A stretch of DNA of 64,000 bases, from positions 310,001 through 374,000 of the forward strand of contig JBFONV010000003.1 of NCBI GenBank assembly GCA_040779335.1, written 5' to 3'. The translations under genes were made by a program, and so were the position numbers. This DNA comes from JBFONV01 sp040779335. Lineage in GTDB: Bacteria; Pseudomonadota; Gammaproteobacteria; Enterobacterales; Alteromonadaceae. Of the stretch, positions 51,687-59,492 are shown one piece after another (position 1 is the stretch's first letter; the number at the start of each line of letters is the position of its first letter). The notes under the pieces are model-generated. The model was not told the DNA's origin. It searched no databases and saw only the letters and a list, made by a program, of their open reading frames with translations.

Positions 51687-52409
51687 ATGATGAACCAAAA
51701 AATCAACCGATATTTTAAGCTATCCTTGCTCGCGGGGATAGTTAGCGTATCAGCTATTGCACATGATAAAAGTAGTATTAATGACCCAGTGACAGATAGC
51801 GCTGTGGTAACTACAACGGTTACCGATAAAGCCCCTGTTAAGCCAGTAATGGCAGAAAATGATAAGAAAATACAACTAATGACAAAGTTAGCAAAGTTGC
51901 AATATTTGTCGGCCAACTTTAGTCAAACGGTAATTGATGGTGATGGTAATACCTTACAAAGCGGTAGTGGAAAATTACTGTTAAGTAAGCCTAATTTAGT
52001 GCGTTGGGAAACGACTGAGCCCGATGAGTCATTAATTGTTTCTGATGGCGATACTTTGTGGTTTTTTGACCCTTTCATTGAGCAAGTTAGCGCCTATAAA
52101 TTACAGAGTGCTATTGCCAATACTCCGATATTGTTATTAACCAATCAAGATCAAACATTGTGGAATAACTATCAAGTGAGTCAGATCAACCAAGATACTT
52201 ATTTGATCCACGCCTTAGACACCAATAGCCAAGTTAAAACGTTGGAACTCAATTTTGACAATGATCAACTTGCCGGTTTTGTTATTCTAGACGCGACAGG
52301 GCAACTAAGTCGGGTTGTGCTTTCAGATGTCGATATGTTAAATCCACCGCCAATGGAAAAATTTACATTTGTTTTATCTGAGGGTATTCATTTAGATGAC
52401 CAACGTTAA
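51687..52409 (+). CDS. lolA: Outer-membrane lipoprotein carrier protein LolA
   Basis: This 240-residue protein has a signal peptide (to about residue 25, SAIA) and the LolA core starting near residue 62: LQYLSANFSQTVIDGDGN, LLLSKPNLVRWETTEPDESL and DGDTLWFFDPFIEQVSAY. It ferries lipoproteins across the periplasm. A Thr/Val/Asp-rich stretch of about 35 residues separates signal and core, longer than in E. coli (203 residues). Its 3' end overlaps rarA by 14 bp. Confidence 0.93.
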   Translation: MMNQKINRYFKLSLLAGIVSVSAIAHDKSSINDPVTDSAVVTTTVTDKAPVKPVMAENDKKIQLMTKLAKLQYLSANFSQTVIDGDGNTLQSGSGKLLLSKPNLVRWETTEPDESLIVSDGDTLWFFDPFIEQVSAYKLQSAIANTPILLLTNQDQTLWNNYQVSQINQDTYLIHALDTNSQVKTLELNFDNDQLAGFVILDATGQLSRVVLSDVDMLNPPPMEKFTFVLSEGIHLDDQR

Positions 52410-53748
52410 CGGTTCATTACCTTTAGAATTTGACACTAACAATGAATTTCAACCTTTAGCGGCTCGCCTAAGGCCTACTACTTTGTCGGATTATGTCGGT
52501 CAAGAGCATATATTAGCGCAAGGCTCACCTCTGCGTACTGCTATTGAGCAAGGGCATTGTCATTCTCTGATTTTCTGGGGACCGCCAGGAACAGGCAAAA
52601 CTACGCTGGCAGAAATTATCGCCAGTCATGCTAATGCCGATATAGAAAGAGTCTCAGCAGTAACATCTGGAATAAAAGAAATACGTTTAGCGATAGAAAA
52701 TGCTAAGCAAAGAGCCATTCATCAACAACGACGCACTGTATTGTTTGTTGACGAAGTTCATCGCTTTAACAAAAGCCAACAAGACGCGTTTTTACCTTAT
52801 ATCGAAGATGGCACTATTATCTTTATCGGCGCCACTACCGAAAATCCGTCCTTTGAATTAAACCAGGCTGTTTTATCAAGAGCGCGAGTTTATACCCTTA
52901 AAAAGCTTGAGCATAAGCATCTATACCAAGTGCTTTCTAGGGCGTTAACTTCAGAGGAAAACGGTTGCAATGAAAGCATAATTGTAGAATCTGATGCCGA
53001 GCAGCAGCTAATTAATCACGCAAATGGCGATGCCAGACGATTATTAAACTTGTTTGAAAATTGTTTAGAAATGGCCGCTGTTATCAACAATGCTCGGGTG
53101 ATCACCGCTGATCAAGTTATACAAGTCGCCGGTAACAAAGTTGCCCTTTACGACAAAGGTGGTGATGCGTTTTATGATTTGATCAGCGCATTTCATAAGT
53201 CGGTTCGAGGTTCAGATCCAGATGCGGCATTGTATTGGTACGCAAGAATACTAGAAGGTGGCGGTGATGCGTTATACGTTGCCAGGCGATTACTCGCCAT
53301 TGCCAGCGAAGATATCGGTAATGCCGATCCCAGAGCCATGCAACTTGCTATTAATGCCTGGGATACCTTTCAACGTGTTGGTCCATCAGAAGGCGAGCGC
53401 GCCATAGCACAGGCTTGCGTTTATTTAGCGCTAGCGCCAAAAAGTAATGCTGTGTATCAAGCTTTTAATCAAGCAAAATTATTGGCTAAAGAGACCTCCG
53501 ATTTAGATGTACCTTTGCATTTAAAAAATGCCACTAGTCAAATCACAACATCTTTAGGCCATGGTGACAGCTACCGTTATGCACACGATGAAGAGCATGC
53601 GTTTGCTGCAGGCGAAAATTATTTTCCTCAAGCAATCGCCAACACCGCGTTTTATCATCCCAATGAACGTGGTTTAGAGAAGCAATTAAAAGAAAAGCTA
53701 GACTATCTTAAATTATTGAATAGGCAGAGTAATGACCAACGCTATTAA
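52396..53748 (+). CDS. rarA: Replication-associated recombination protein RarA
   Basis: This 450-residue AAA+ protein has GPPGTGKT at residues 62-69, FVDEVHRFNKSQQDAFLP (Walker B) and GATTENPSFELN (sensor 1), then the C-terminal tetramerisation part (HKSVRGSDPDAALYWYARIL). It acts at stalled forks. It lies between lolA and serS as in E. coli and overlaps the crcB start by 17 bp. Confidence 0.95.
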   Translation: MTNVNGSLPLEFDTNNEFQPLAARLRPTTLSDYVGQEHILAQGSPLRTAIEQGHCHSLIFWGPPGTGKTTLAEIIASHANADIERVSAVTSGIKEIRLAIENAKQRAIHQQRRTVLFVDEVHRFNKSQQDAFLPYIEDGTIIFIGATTENPSFELNQAVLSRARVYTLKKLEHKHLYQVLSRALTSEENGCNESIIVESDAEQQLINHANGDARRLLNLFENCLEMAAVINNARVITADQVIQVAGNKVALYDKGGDAFYDLISAFHKSVRGSDPDAALYWYARILEGGGDALYVARRLLAIASEDIGNADPRAMQLAINAWDTFQRVGPSEGERAIAQACVYLALAPKSNAVYQAFNQAKLLAKETSDLDVPLHLKNATSQITTSLGHGDSYRYAHDEEHAFAAGENYFPQAIANTAFYHPNERGLEKQLKEKLDYLKLLNRQSNDQRY

Positions 53749-54133
53749 TAACTTTACCTTGTATACTCTTGTTGCCCTTGGTGGAGCAGGGGGAGCGAGT
53801 TTACGCTTTTTTATTTCACAATTAATTTTAAACTGGCTCGGAAAAGGATTCCCTTTTGCGACGTTGACGGTTAATATTTCCGGCTCTTTAGTAATGGGAA
53901 TATTGTACGGACTCATTGAGCAAGGTGTTATTGAAGTAGGTGTTTATCGGACATTGATAGGCATTGGCTTTTTAGGCGCTTTTACAACTTTCTCGACATT
54001 TTCATTAGATACTTTGTTGTTGATACAGCAAGGTGATTTTTTTAAGGCGATGATAAACATTTTGCTTAATGTGAGTTTATGCATTTTTGCAGCTGCATTA
54101 GGGATGTTTATTGTGACTATTTTTAACAAGTAA
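53732..54133 (+). CDS. crcB: Fluoride channel CrcB/Fluc
   Basis: This 133-residue protein has four membrane helices. It has G-G-A-G-G-A-S-L-R-F near residue 17, PFATLTVNISGSLVMG near residue 42 with the conserved Asn, and GFLGAFTTFSTFSLDTLLL near residue 79 with the T-F-S-T-F-S Phe box. Such proteins work as dual-topology dimers that expel fluoride. Its first 17 bases lie inside rarA, and it is 18 bp ahead of serS. No fluoride riboswitch precedes it. Confidence 0.93.
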   Translation: MTNAINNFTLYTLVALGGAGGASLRFFISQLILNWLGKGFPFATLTVNISGSLVMGILYGLIEQGVIEVGVYRTLIGIGFLGAFTTFSTFSLDTLLLIQQGDFFKAMINILLNVSLCIFAAALGMFIVTIFNK

Positions 54134-54151
54134 ACAAATACGTGATATATC

Positions 54152-55432
54152 ATGCTTGATCCAAAACTGCTCAGAACAGACATAGAACAAACCGCTGCTT
54201 TACTAGCGAAACGTGGTTTTACTTTAGATACTGATAAACTTAAGGTACTAGAAGAAAAACGCAAAGCTATTCAAGTTAAAACTCAAGAATTACAAAGCCA
54301 ACGTAATACTCGCTCTAAATCGATTGGCCAAGCAAAAGCACGTGGCGAAGATATAGCGCCATTATTAGCTGAAGTTAGTCAACTCGGTGCTGAATTAGAA
54401 GCGGCGAAAGAGGAACAAAGCTTAGTTCTTCAGCAATTAGACGAAATAGCATCAAGCATTCCAAATATAGTAGATGAATCTGTTCCTGCGGGTTTATCGG
54501 AAGATGATAACGTTGAAATAAAACGTTGGGGCACACCACGCGAATTTGACTTTGAAGTAAAAGATCACGTTGATGTCGGTTTTGGTGTAGATAAAGGCCT
54601 AGATTTCGAGAGTGGAGCAAAGCTAGCTGGCACAAGATTCGCGGTTATGCGCGGACAAGTGGCTAAGTTGCACCGTGCGCTCGCACAATTTATGTTAGAT
54701 GTTCATACTGAAGAACATGGTTACCAAGAAATGTATGTGCCATATTTGGTTAATCACACATCACTGTATGGTACGGGCCAGCTACCTAAATTTGGCGAAG
54801 ACTTGTTCCATACCGATCTTGCCAATAAAACTTTTTCGTTGATCCCAACGGCTGAAGTACCTTTGACTAACTTAGTTCGAGATGAAATCGTTGAAGAAGC
54901 AGATCTTCCGATTAAAATGTGTGCCCATACTCCTTGTTTTCGTAGTGAGGCTGGCTCATACGGTCGTGATATTCGTGGTTTGATCCGCCAGCATCAATTC
55001 GATAAAGTTGAAATGGTGCAATTGGTTAAGCCAGAAGAGTCATTTAATGCGCTTGAGCAATTAACCGGTCACGCAGAAAAGATTCTAGAAAAGCTTGGTT
55101 TGCCTTATCGTACCGTGGTGTTGTGTACAGGCGATATTGGTTTTAGTTCGACTAAAACCTTTGATATCGAAGTATGGTTACCGGCGCAAAACACTTATCG
55201 TGAGATTTCATCGTGTTCCAATATGGGCGACTTTCAAGCGCGCCGTATGCAAGCTCGTTATCGTAGCAGCGAAACCAATAAACCTGAACTATTACATTCA
55301 TTGAATGGCTCTGGTTTGGCGGTTGGTCGCACTTTAGTGGCGATACTGGAAAACTACCAACAAGCAGACGGTAGCGTTTCTATTCCAGAAGCGTTGCAGC
55401 CATATATGAAAGGGCTAACTAAGATCGGATAA
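54152..55432 (+). CDS. serS: Seryl-tRNA synthetase SerS
   Basis: This 426-residue class II synthetase has the N-terminal coiled-coil tRNA arm (about residues 25-105) and the catalytic core: motif 2 CFRSEAGSYGRDIRGLIRQH and motif 3 LNGSGLAVGRTLVAILENYQ. It is close to the E. coli length of 430. A strong terminator follows. Confidence 0.97.
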   Translation: MLDPKLLRTDIEQTAALLAKRGFTLDTDKLKVLEEKRKAIQVKTQELQSQRNTRSKSIGQAKARGEDIAPLLAEVSQLGAELEAAKEEQSLVLQQLDEIASSIPNIVDESVPAGLSEDDNVEIKRWGTPREFDFEVKDHVDVGFGVDKGLDFESGAKLAGTRFAVMRGQVAKLHRALAQFMLDVHTEEHGYQEMYVPYLVNHTSLYGTGQLPKFGEDLFHTDLANKTFSLIPTAEVPLTNLVRDEIVEEADLPIKMCAHTPCFRSEAGSYGRDIRGLIRQHQFDKVEMVQLVKPEESFNALEQLTGHAEKILEKLGLPYRTVVLCTGDIGFSSTKTFDIEVWLPAQNTYREISSCSNMGDFQARRMQARYRSSETNKPELLHSLNGSGLAVGRTLVAILENYQQADGSVSIPEALQPYMKGLTKIG

Positions 55433-55459
55433 TAGGTTCGCATCAATTAAAAAATAGCA

Positions 55460-55490
55460 AACGGGTGTATATACACCCGTTTTTTTTTGG
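55460..55490 (+). terminator. Rho-independent terminator after serS
   Basis: ACGGGTGTAT (55461-55470) and ATACACCCGT (55471-55480) are a perfect inverted repeat followed by eight T. It closes the ftsK-serS operon. Confidence 0.92.
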
Positions 55491-55562
55491 CGATAGTGAA
55501 TGTAAAACATATTTTTCAGGTCTTTATCATTACACATTTTATTTAGGTAAAAGGGGAAAGGT

Positions 55563-56045
55563 TTGCTTCGTAATATTGCTGTTCAAGCTATCGTATTTTT
55601 TCTTATTTTTAACGGCCTGTCTTGGTTACGAGAAACAGGTATGTTAGCAACACAAACTAAAGTTTCTCCTCAGTATCCGTTGGCGACATTACTAGAGGAG
55701 CCAATCACCTTACAGTCAAACGGTAAAAAGACATTAATATATTTTTTTGCACCTTGGTGTAGTGTCTGTCATATCAGTATTGAAAATGTTCAATCTATAT
55801 ATGCTTCAACTCCTACTATCGATGTTATTGGAGTTGCTTTAGATTATGACGATGTCGATGAGGTTCGCGAATTTACCAATATGCACCAGCTCACTTTTCC
55901 TATCGCACTAGGCGATGAGTCGGTGAAAAAAACCTTTAAAATTAAGGGGTATCCAAGTTACTACGTCTTGGATGAAGAAAATACTATTGTCAGTAAATCT
56001 ATGGGATATTCTTCGGAAATTGGGATGTATATAAGATCGCTTTAG
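55563..56045 (+). CDS. Membrane-anchored thioredoxin-like protein (TlpA family)
   Basis: This 160-residue protein has an N-terminal membrane segment (residues 5-20) and a thioredoxin domain with the active site FFAPWCSVCHISIENV near residue 59 and FKIKGYPSYYVLDEEN near residue 121 (cis-Pro). C-S-V-C is an unusual dipeptide between the cysteines. TTG start, after GGGGAAAGG. It likely faces the periplasm. Related to the ScsD and TlpA groups; partner unknown. Confidence 0.85.
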   Translation: MLRNIAVQAIVFFLIFNGLSWLRETGMLATQTKVSPQYPLATLLEEPITLQSNGKKTLIYFFAPWCSVCHISIENVQSIYASTPTIDVIGVALDYDDVDEVREFTNMHQLTFPIALGDESVKKTFKIKGYPSYYVLDEENTIVSKSMGYSSEIGMYIRSL

Positions 56046-56110
56046 CACTTCTGATCCGATTGATGTTTGTGTACACTAAAGCATTCAAAATATAACAGCA
56101 GAAAGTCTCA

Positions 56111-57238
56111 ATGCAAATAACGTCAAATTTTGATAGCGGGAATATTCGCGTTATCGATGCTACAACGCCTAGTAACATTTTGTTAGAAATAGAAAAAGAT
56201 AACCAATCAGATTTTTACCAATGGTTTCATTTTAAACTCCACAATAACGAACATATTGAGCATGTTTTACATATTACTAATGCGGGTAAATCCGCTTATG
56301 TAGAAGGGTGGAAAGATTATCAGGCTGTAGCTTCGTACGACCGAGAAAGCTGGTTTAGAGTACCTACTGAATTTGATGGCAATAAACTTACCATTACCTT
56401 CACTCCTGAATATGACTCGGTTTATTTCGCTTACTTTTCCCCATATAGCTACGAACGTCATCAAGATCTTATTCACAACGCACAATTACACGTTGACTGC
56501 CAATTGCAAGTGTTAGGGCAAACCATTGATGGTTTTGACATGAGCGTATTGAAGATAGGTGAAGAAGGGGAAGGTAAGAAAACTATTTGGTTAACGGCTC
56601 GTCAACATCCAGGTGAAACCATGGCCGAATGGTTTATGGAAGGGTTTATCGATCGTTTACTTGATGATGATGATGGTGTTGCTCGTTCTTTATTAAACAG
56701 TGCAGTGTTTTATCTTGTTCCTAATATGAATCCAGACGGTAGTACTAGAGGCCATTTGCGTACTAACGCTGTGGGCGCTAATCTCAACCGTGAGTGGCAA
56801 ACACCAACAATGGAACGCAGCCCAGAAGTATATCTTGTGCGTGAAAAAATGTTGGAAACAGGTGTGGATTTACACTTGGATATTCACGGAGATGAAGCCT
56901 TACCTTATAACTTTGTCGCAGGTTGTGAGGGGACCCCTTCGTATGATGATCGCATAAAGTCATTAGAAGAGCAGTTTAAAGATGCGTTGTTAGCGATAAC
57001 CCCAGAGTTCCAAGACGACGAAGGCTACGATAAAGATGAGCCTGGACAAGCGAATTTAACGGTAGGTTCAAGTTGGGTAGGTGAGCAATTTAAGTGTTTA
57101 GCTTTCACCATCGAAATGCCATTTAAAGACAATGACTTATTGCCAGACTATAGTGTCGGATGGTCAGACGCACGTAGTAGTTTATTTGGACGCGACGTGT
57201 TAACGGCAATTTATCAAACTGTCGATGATTTACGTTAA
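56111..57238 (+). CDS. M14-family zinc carboxypeptidase (cytosolic CCP-like)
   Basis: This 375-residue protein has the M14 N-terminal beta-domain (FYQWFHFKL; YFSPYSYERH) and a peptidase domain. Zinc ligands are His166 and Glu169 (RQHPGET) and His259 (LDIHGDE); the catalytic Glu335 is in F-T-I-E-M-P-F. NMNPDGSTRGHLRTNAVGAN and LNREW match the CCP/Nna1-like group. No signal peptide, so cytoplasmic. Bacterial members of this group have unclear substrates. Confidence 0.9.
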   Translation: MQITSNFDSGNIRVIDATTPSNILLEIEKDNQSDFYQWFHFKLHNNEHIEHVLHITNAGKSAYVEGWKDYQAVASYDRESWFRVPTEFDGNKLTITFTPEYDSVYFAYFSPYSYERHQDLIHNAQLHVDCQLQVLGQTIDGFDMSVLKIGEEGEGKKTIWLTARQHPGETMAEWFMEGFIDRLLDDDDGVARSLLNSAVFYLVPNMNPDGSTRGHLRTNAVGANLNREWQTPTMERSPEVYLVREKMLETGVDLHLDIHGDEALPYNFVAGCEGTPSYDDRIKSLEEQFKDALLAITPEFQDDEGYDKDEPGQANLTVGSSWVGEQFKCLAFTIEMPFKDNDLLPDYSVGWSDARSSLFGRDVLTAIYQTVDDLR

Positions 57239-57310
57239 GCATTATTACTAAATAGAACAACAAAACAATAATAAATAAAATAATATTAAAAAATTTGAAG
57301 GAGCTACTTT

Positions 57311-58798
57311 GTGCAAGAATTTGTTAATTTAATTAATAGTTATATCTGGAGTCCGGCACTGATTTATTTGTGTCTTGGCGCTGGTCTCTTTTTTACTGCG
57401 TTAACCCGTTTTGTTCAGGTTCGCCATTTTCGTGAAATGTGGCGCTTATTAATGAACGGTAAAAGTTCTCAGCACGGTATTTCTCCTTTCCAAGCACTTG
57501 CTGTCTCGCTGTCAGGCCGAGTTGGTACCGGTAATATTGCTGGTGTTGCCGCTGCCATTGGTTTTGGTGGGCCAGGTGCGGTTTTTTGGATGTGGATAGT
57601 CGCTTTTTTTGGCGCCGCTACTGCTTATATCGAATCGACCAATGCACAAATTTTCAAAGAAGAAAAAGACGGTTACTACCGAGGTGGTCCGGCATATTAT
57701 ATTGAAAAAGCACTCGGACAAAAGTGGTACGCGTGGTTATTTGCTTTAGCAACAATTATCGCTTGTGGCGTTATGTTACCAATGGTGCAATCTAACGGAA
57801 TAGGATCAGCAATAGAGCAAGCATTCGGTGCCTCTACGATTGTTGAAACGGCGTTAGGGCCAATAAGTTTGGTCAAAATATATACCGCAACCGCTATCGT
57901 TATGTTGCTCGGTTTTATAATATTTGGTGGGGTGAAGCGTATCGCTCGTTTCACTCAATATGTCGTGCCATTTATGGCTTTGGCCTACATTATCGTCGCA
58001 GTCGTGATTATTGGACTTAACATTGACAGATTACCTGAGATATTCATGTTGATTATCGGCGACGCTTTCACTCCTATGGCAGGTTTTGGTGCTGCTATTG
58101 GCTGGGGAGTTAAACGTGGAGTTTATTCAAATGAAGCAGGGCAAGGCACAGGACCTCATGCTGCCGCTGCCGCTGAAGTTGAACATCCTGCGCAGCAAGG
58201 TCTAGTGCAGGCGTTTTCAGTGTATATCGATACATTATTTGTTTGCTCGGCAACTGCGTTTATGATTTTGATCACCGGCGCATATAATGTTCATGGTGTT
58301 GGTGATGCCTTTATCGTGCAAAACCTGGCCGCTGATATTGCGGCAAACAGCCCTGCATATACGCAAATGGCGGTTGATAGTGTCTTTACTGGTGTCGGTA
58401 AACCATTTATTGCCATCGCGTTGTTCTTCTTTGCGTTCACTACAATATTGGCGTATTACTTTATAGCTGAAAATAACGTTTACTATATTAGACGTACTTT
58501 TAAAATCCCAGCATTAACATTTTTACTAAAAGTCACCATCATGAGTGCGACATTTTACGGTACAGTAAAGGCCGCTGATGTAGCGTGGGGTATGGGTGAT
58601 ATTGGTGTTGGCATGATGGCTTGGCTTAATATCATCGGCATTATTATTATTTTCTTTATGAGCAAGCCCGCATTGAAGGCGCTTAAAGATTATGAAGAAC
58701 AGCAAAAACAAAATGTTGATGTTTATACCTTTGATCCTGTTAAGTTAGGCATAAAAAATGCCGATTTTTGGGAAGAACGAAATCAACGAAACAAATAA
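57311..58798 (+). CDS. Sodium:alanine/glycine symporter (AGCS family)
   Basis: This 495-residue inner-membrane protein with about 11 helices has the AGCS signatures: ALAVSLSGRVGTGNIAGVAA near residue 64 and GVKRGVYSNEAGQGTGPHAA near residue 269. It takes up alanine or glycine with Na+. GTG start, with AAGGAG 8 bases upstream. A terminator follows. Confidence 0.92.
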   Translation: MQEFVNLINSYIWSPALIYLCLGAGLFFTALTRFVQVRHFREMWRLLMNGKSSQHGISPFQALAVSLSGRVGTGNIAGVAAAIGFGGPGAVFWMWIVAFFGAATAYIESTNAQIFKEEKDGYYRGGPAYYIEKALGQKWYAWLFALATIIACGVMLPMVQSNGIGSAIEQAFGASTIVETALGPISLVKIYTATAIVMLLGFIIFGGVKRIARFTQYVVPFMALAYIIVAVVIIGLNIDRLPEIFMLIIGDAFTPMAGFGAAIGWGVKRGVYSNEAGQGTGPHAAAAAEVEHPAQQGLVQAFSVYIDTLFVCSATAFMILITGAYNVHGVGDAFIVQNLAADIAANSPAYTQMAVDSVFTGVGKPFIAIALFFFAFTTILAYYFIAENNVYYIRRTFKIPALTFLLKVTIMSATFYGTVKAADVAWGMGDIGVGMMAWLNIIGIIIIFFMSKPALKALKDYEEQQKQNVDVYTFDPVKLGIKNADFWEERNQRNK

Positions 58799-58816
58799 TG
58801 ACATATGTTAATTAAA

Positions 58817-58849
58817 ATGAAAAAAACGCCCGCAAGGGTGTTTTTTTTA
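58817..58849 (+). terminator. Terminator after the AGCS symporter gene
   Basis: ACGCCC-gcaa-GGGTGT (58825-58840) forms a six-pair stem, one pair being G-T, followed by eight T. It lies directly before the zinc-ribbon gene. Confidence 0.82.
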
Positions 58850-58885
58850 GGTAAAATAACGCCACAATTTTTGAGTGAGATAAAT

Positions 58886-59215
58886 ATGGCCGTAATTAAT
58901 TGCCCAAACTGCAAAAAGAAGATTTCTGATAAGGCAAAGTCATGTAGTCATTGCAATATTGAGTTGCAAAACCTAGATGAAGATAAAATGAATAATATCC
59001 GTCAAGTGAATATGATCAAACAATCACAAACGATCATGACACATTCATTTATCGCGATGTTACTTTTTTGCGGTGGTTTTCTATTTATGTATTGGCAAGA
59101 TCTGCAACCAGGAACATGGCAATATCTAAGTGCCATCACCTGTACAGTTATCGGTTTTATTTTATATATAGTGACACGTGTTCGACTCATCCTTTTAAAA
59201 AGGAGCAGTAAATAG
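58886..59215 (+). CDS. Zinc-ribbon membrane protein
   Basis: This 109-residue protein begins MAVINCPNCKKKISDKAKSC with two C-x2-C pairs (Cys6/Cys9 and Cys20/Cys23), a zinc ribbon, then an amphipathic segment and two membrane helices (about residues 50-68 and 76-96). The ATG at 58886 is preferred; an upstream open frame would read through the terminator. Function unknown. It is 1 bp ahead of the yeaC-like gene. Confidence 0.8.
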   Translation: MAVINCPNCKKKISDKAKSCSHCNIELQNLDEDKMNNIRQVNMIKQSQTIMTHSFIAMLLFCGGFLFMYWQDLQPGTWQYLSAITCTVIGFILYIVTRVRLILLKRSSK

Positions 59216-59216
59216 T

Positions 59217-59492
59217 ATGGATTTATTACAACTCGTAGATAATATGACCGAAGAAATGTACTTACGGTTAAAATGTGCTGCAGAAACCGGCAAATGGCCA
59301 GAAGGAACAGTCGTTGATCAAGGTCAAAAAGAGTCAGCATTACAAATTACGTTGGCCTATCAAGCAAGGCGACTTAACAGCGATGAAATTATGACAGTCG
59401 GTGCGAATGGCGAATTAGTCACGAAAACAAAACGAGAGTTAAAACAAACTTTTACTAATAAAAATGATATTGCTAGGTTTTCAGACTTATGA
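59217..59492 (+). CDS. yeaC: DUF1315 / YeaC family protein
   Basis: This 91-residue cytoplasmic protein matches E. coli YeaC: NMTEEMYLRLKCAAETGKWP, then ITLAYQARRLNSDEIMTVG. Function unknown. It overlaps the DUF349 gene by 4 bp (ATGA), suggesting coupled translation. Confidence 0.88.
   Translation: MDLLQLVDNMTEEMYLRLKCAAETGKWPEGTVVDQGQKESALQITLAYQARRLNSDEIMTVGANGELVTKTKRELKQTFTNKNDIARFSDL

Noticed and set aside
58805..58885. Longer start of the zinc-ribbon protein
   Set aside because: The extension reads through the terminator hairpin of the symporter gene, and the zinc ribbon starts at the later Met.
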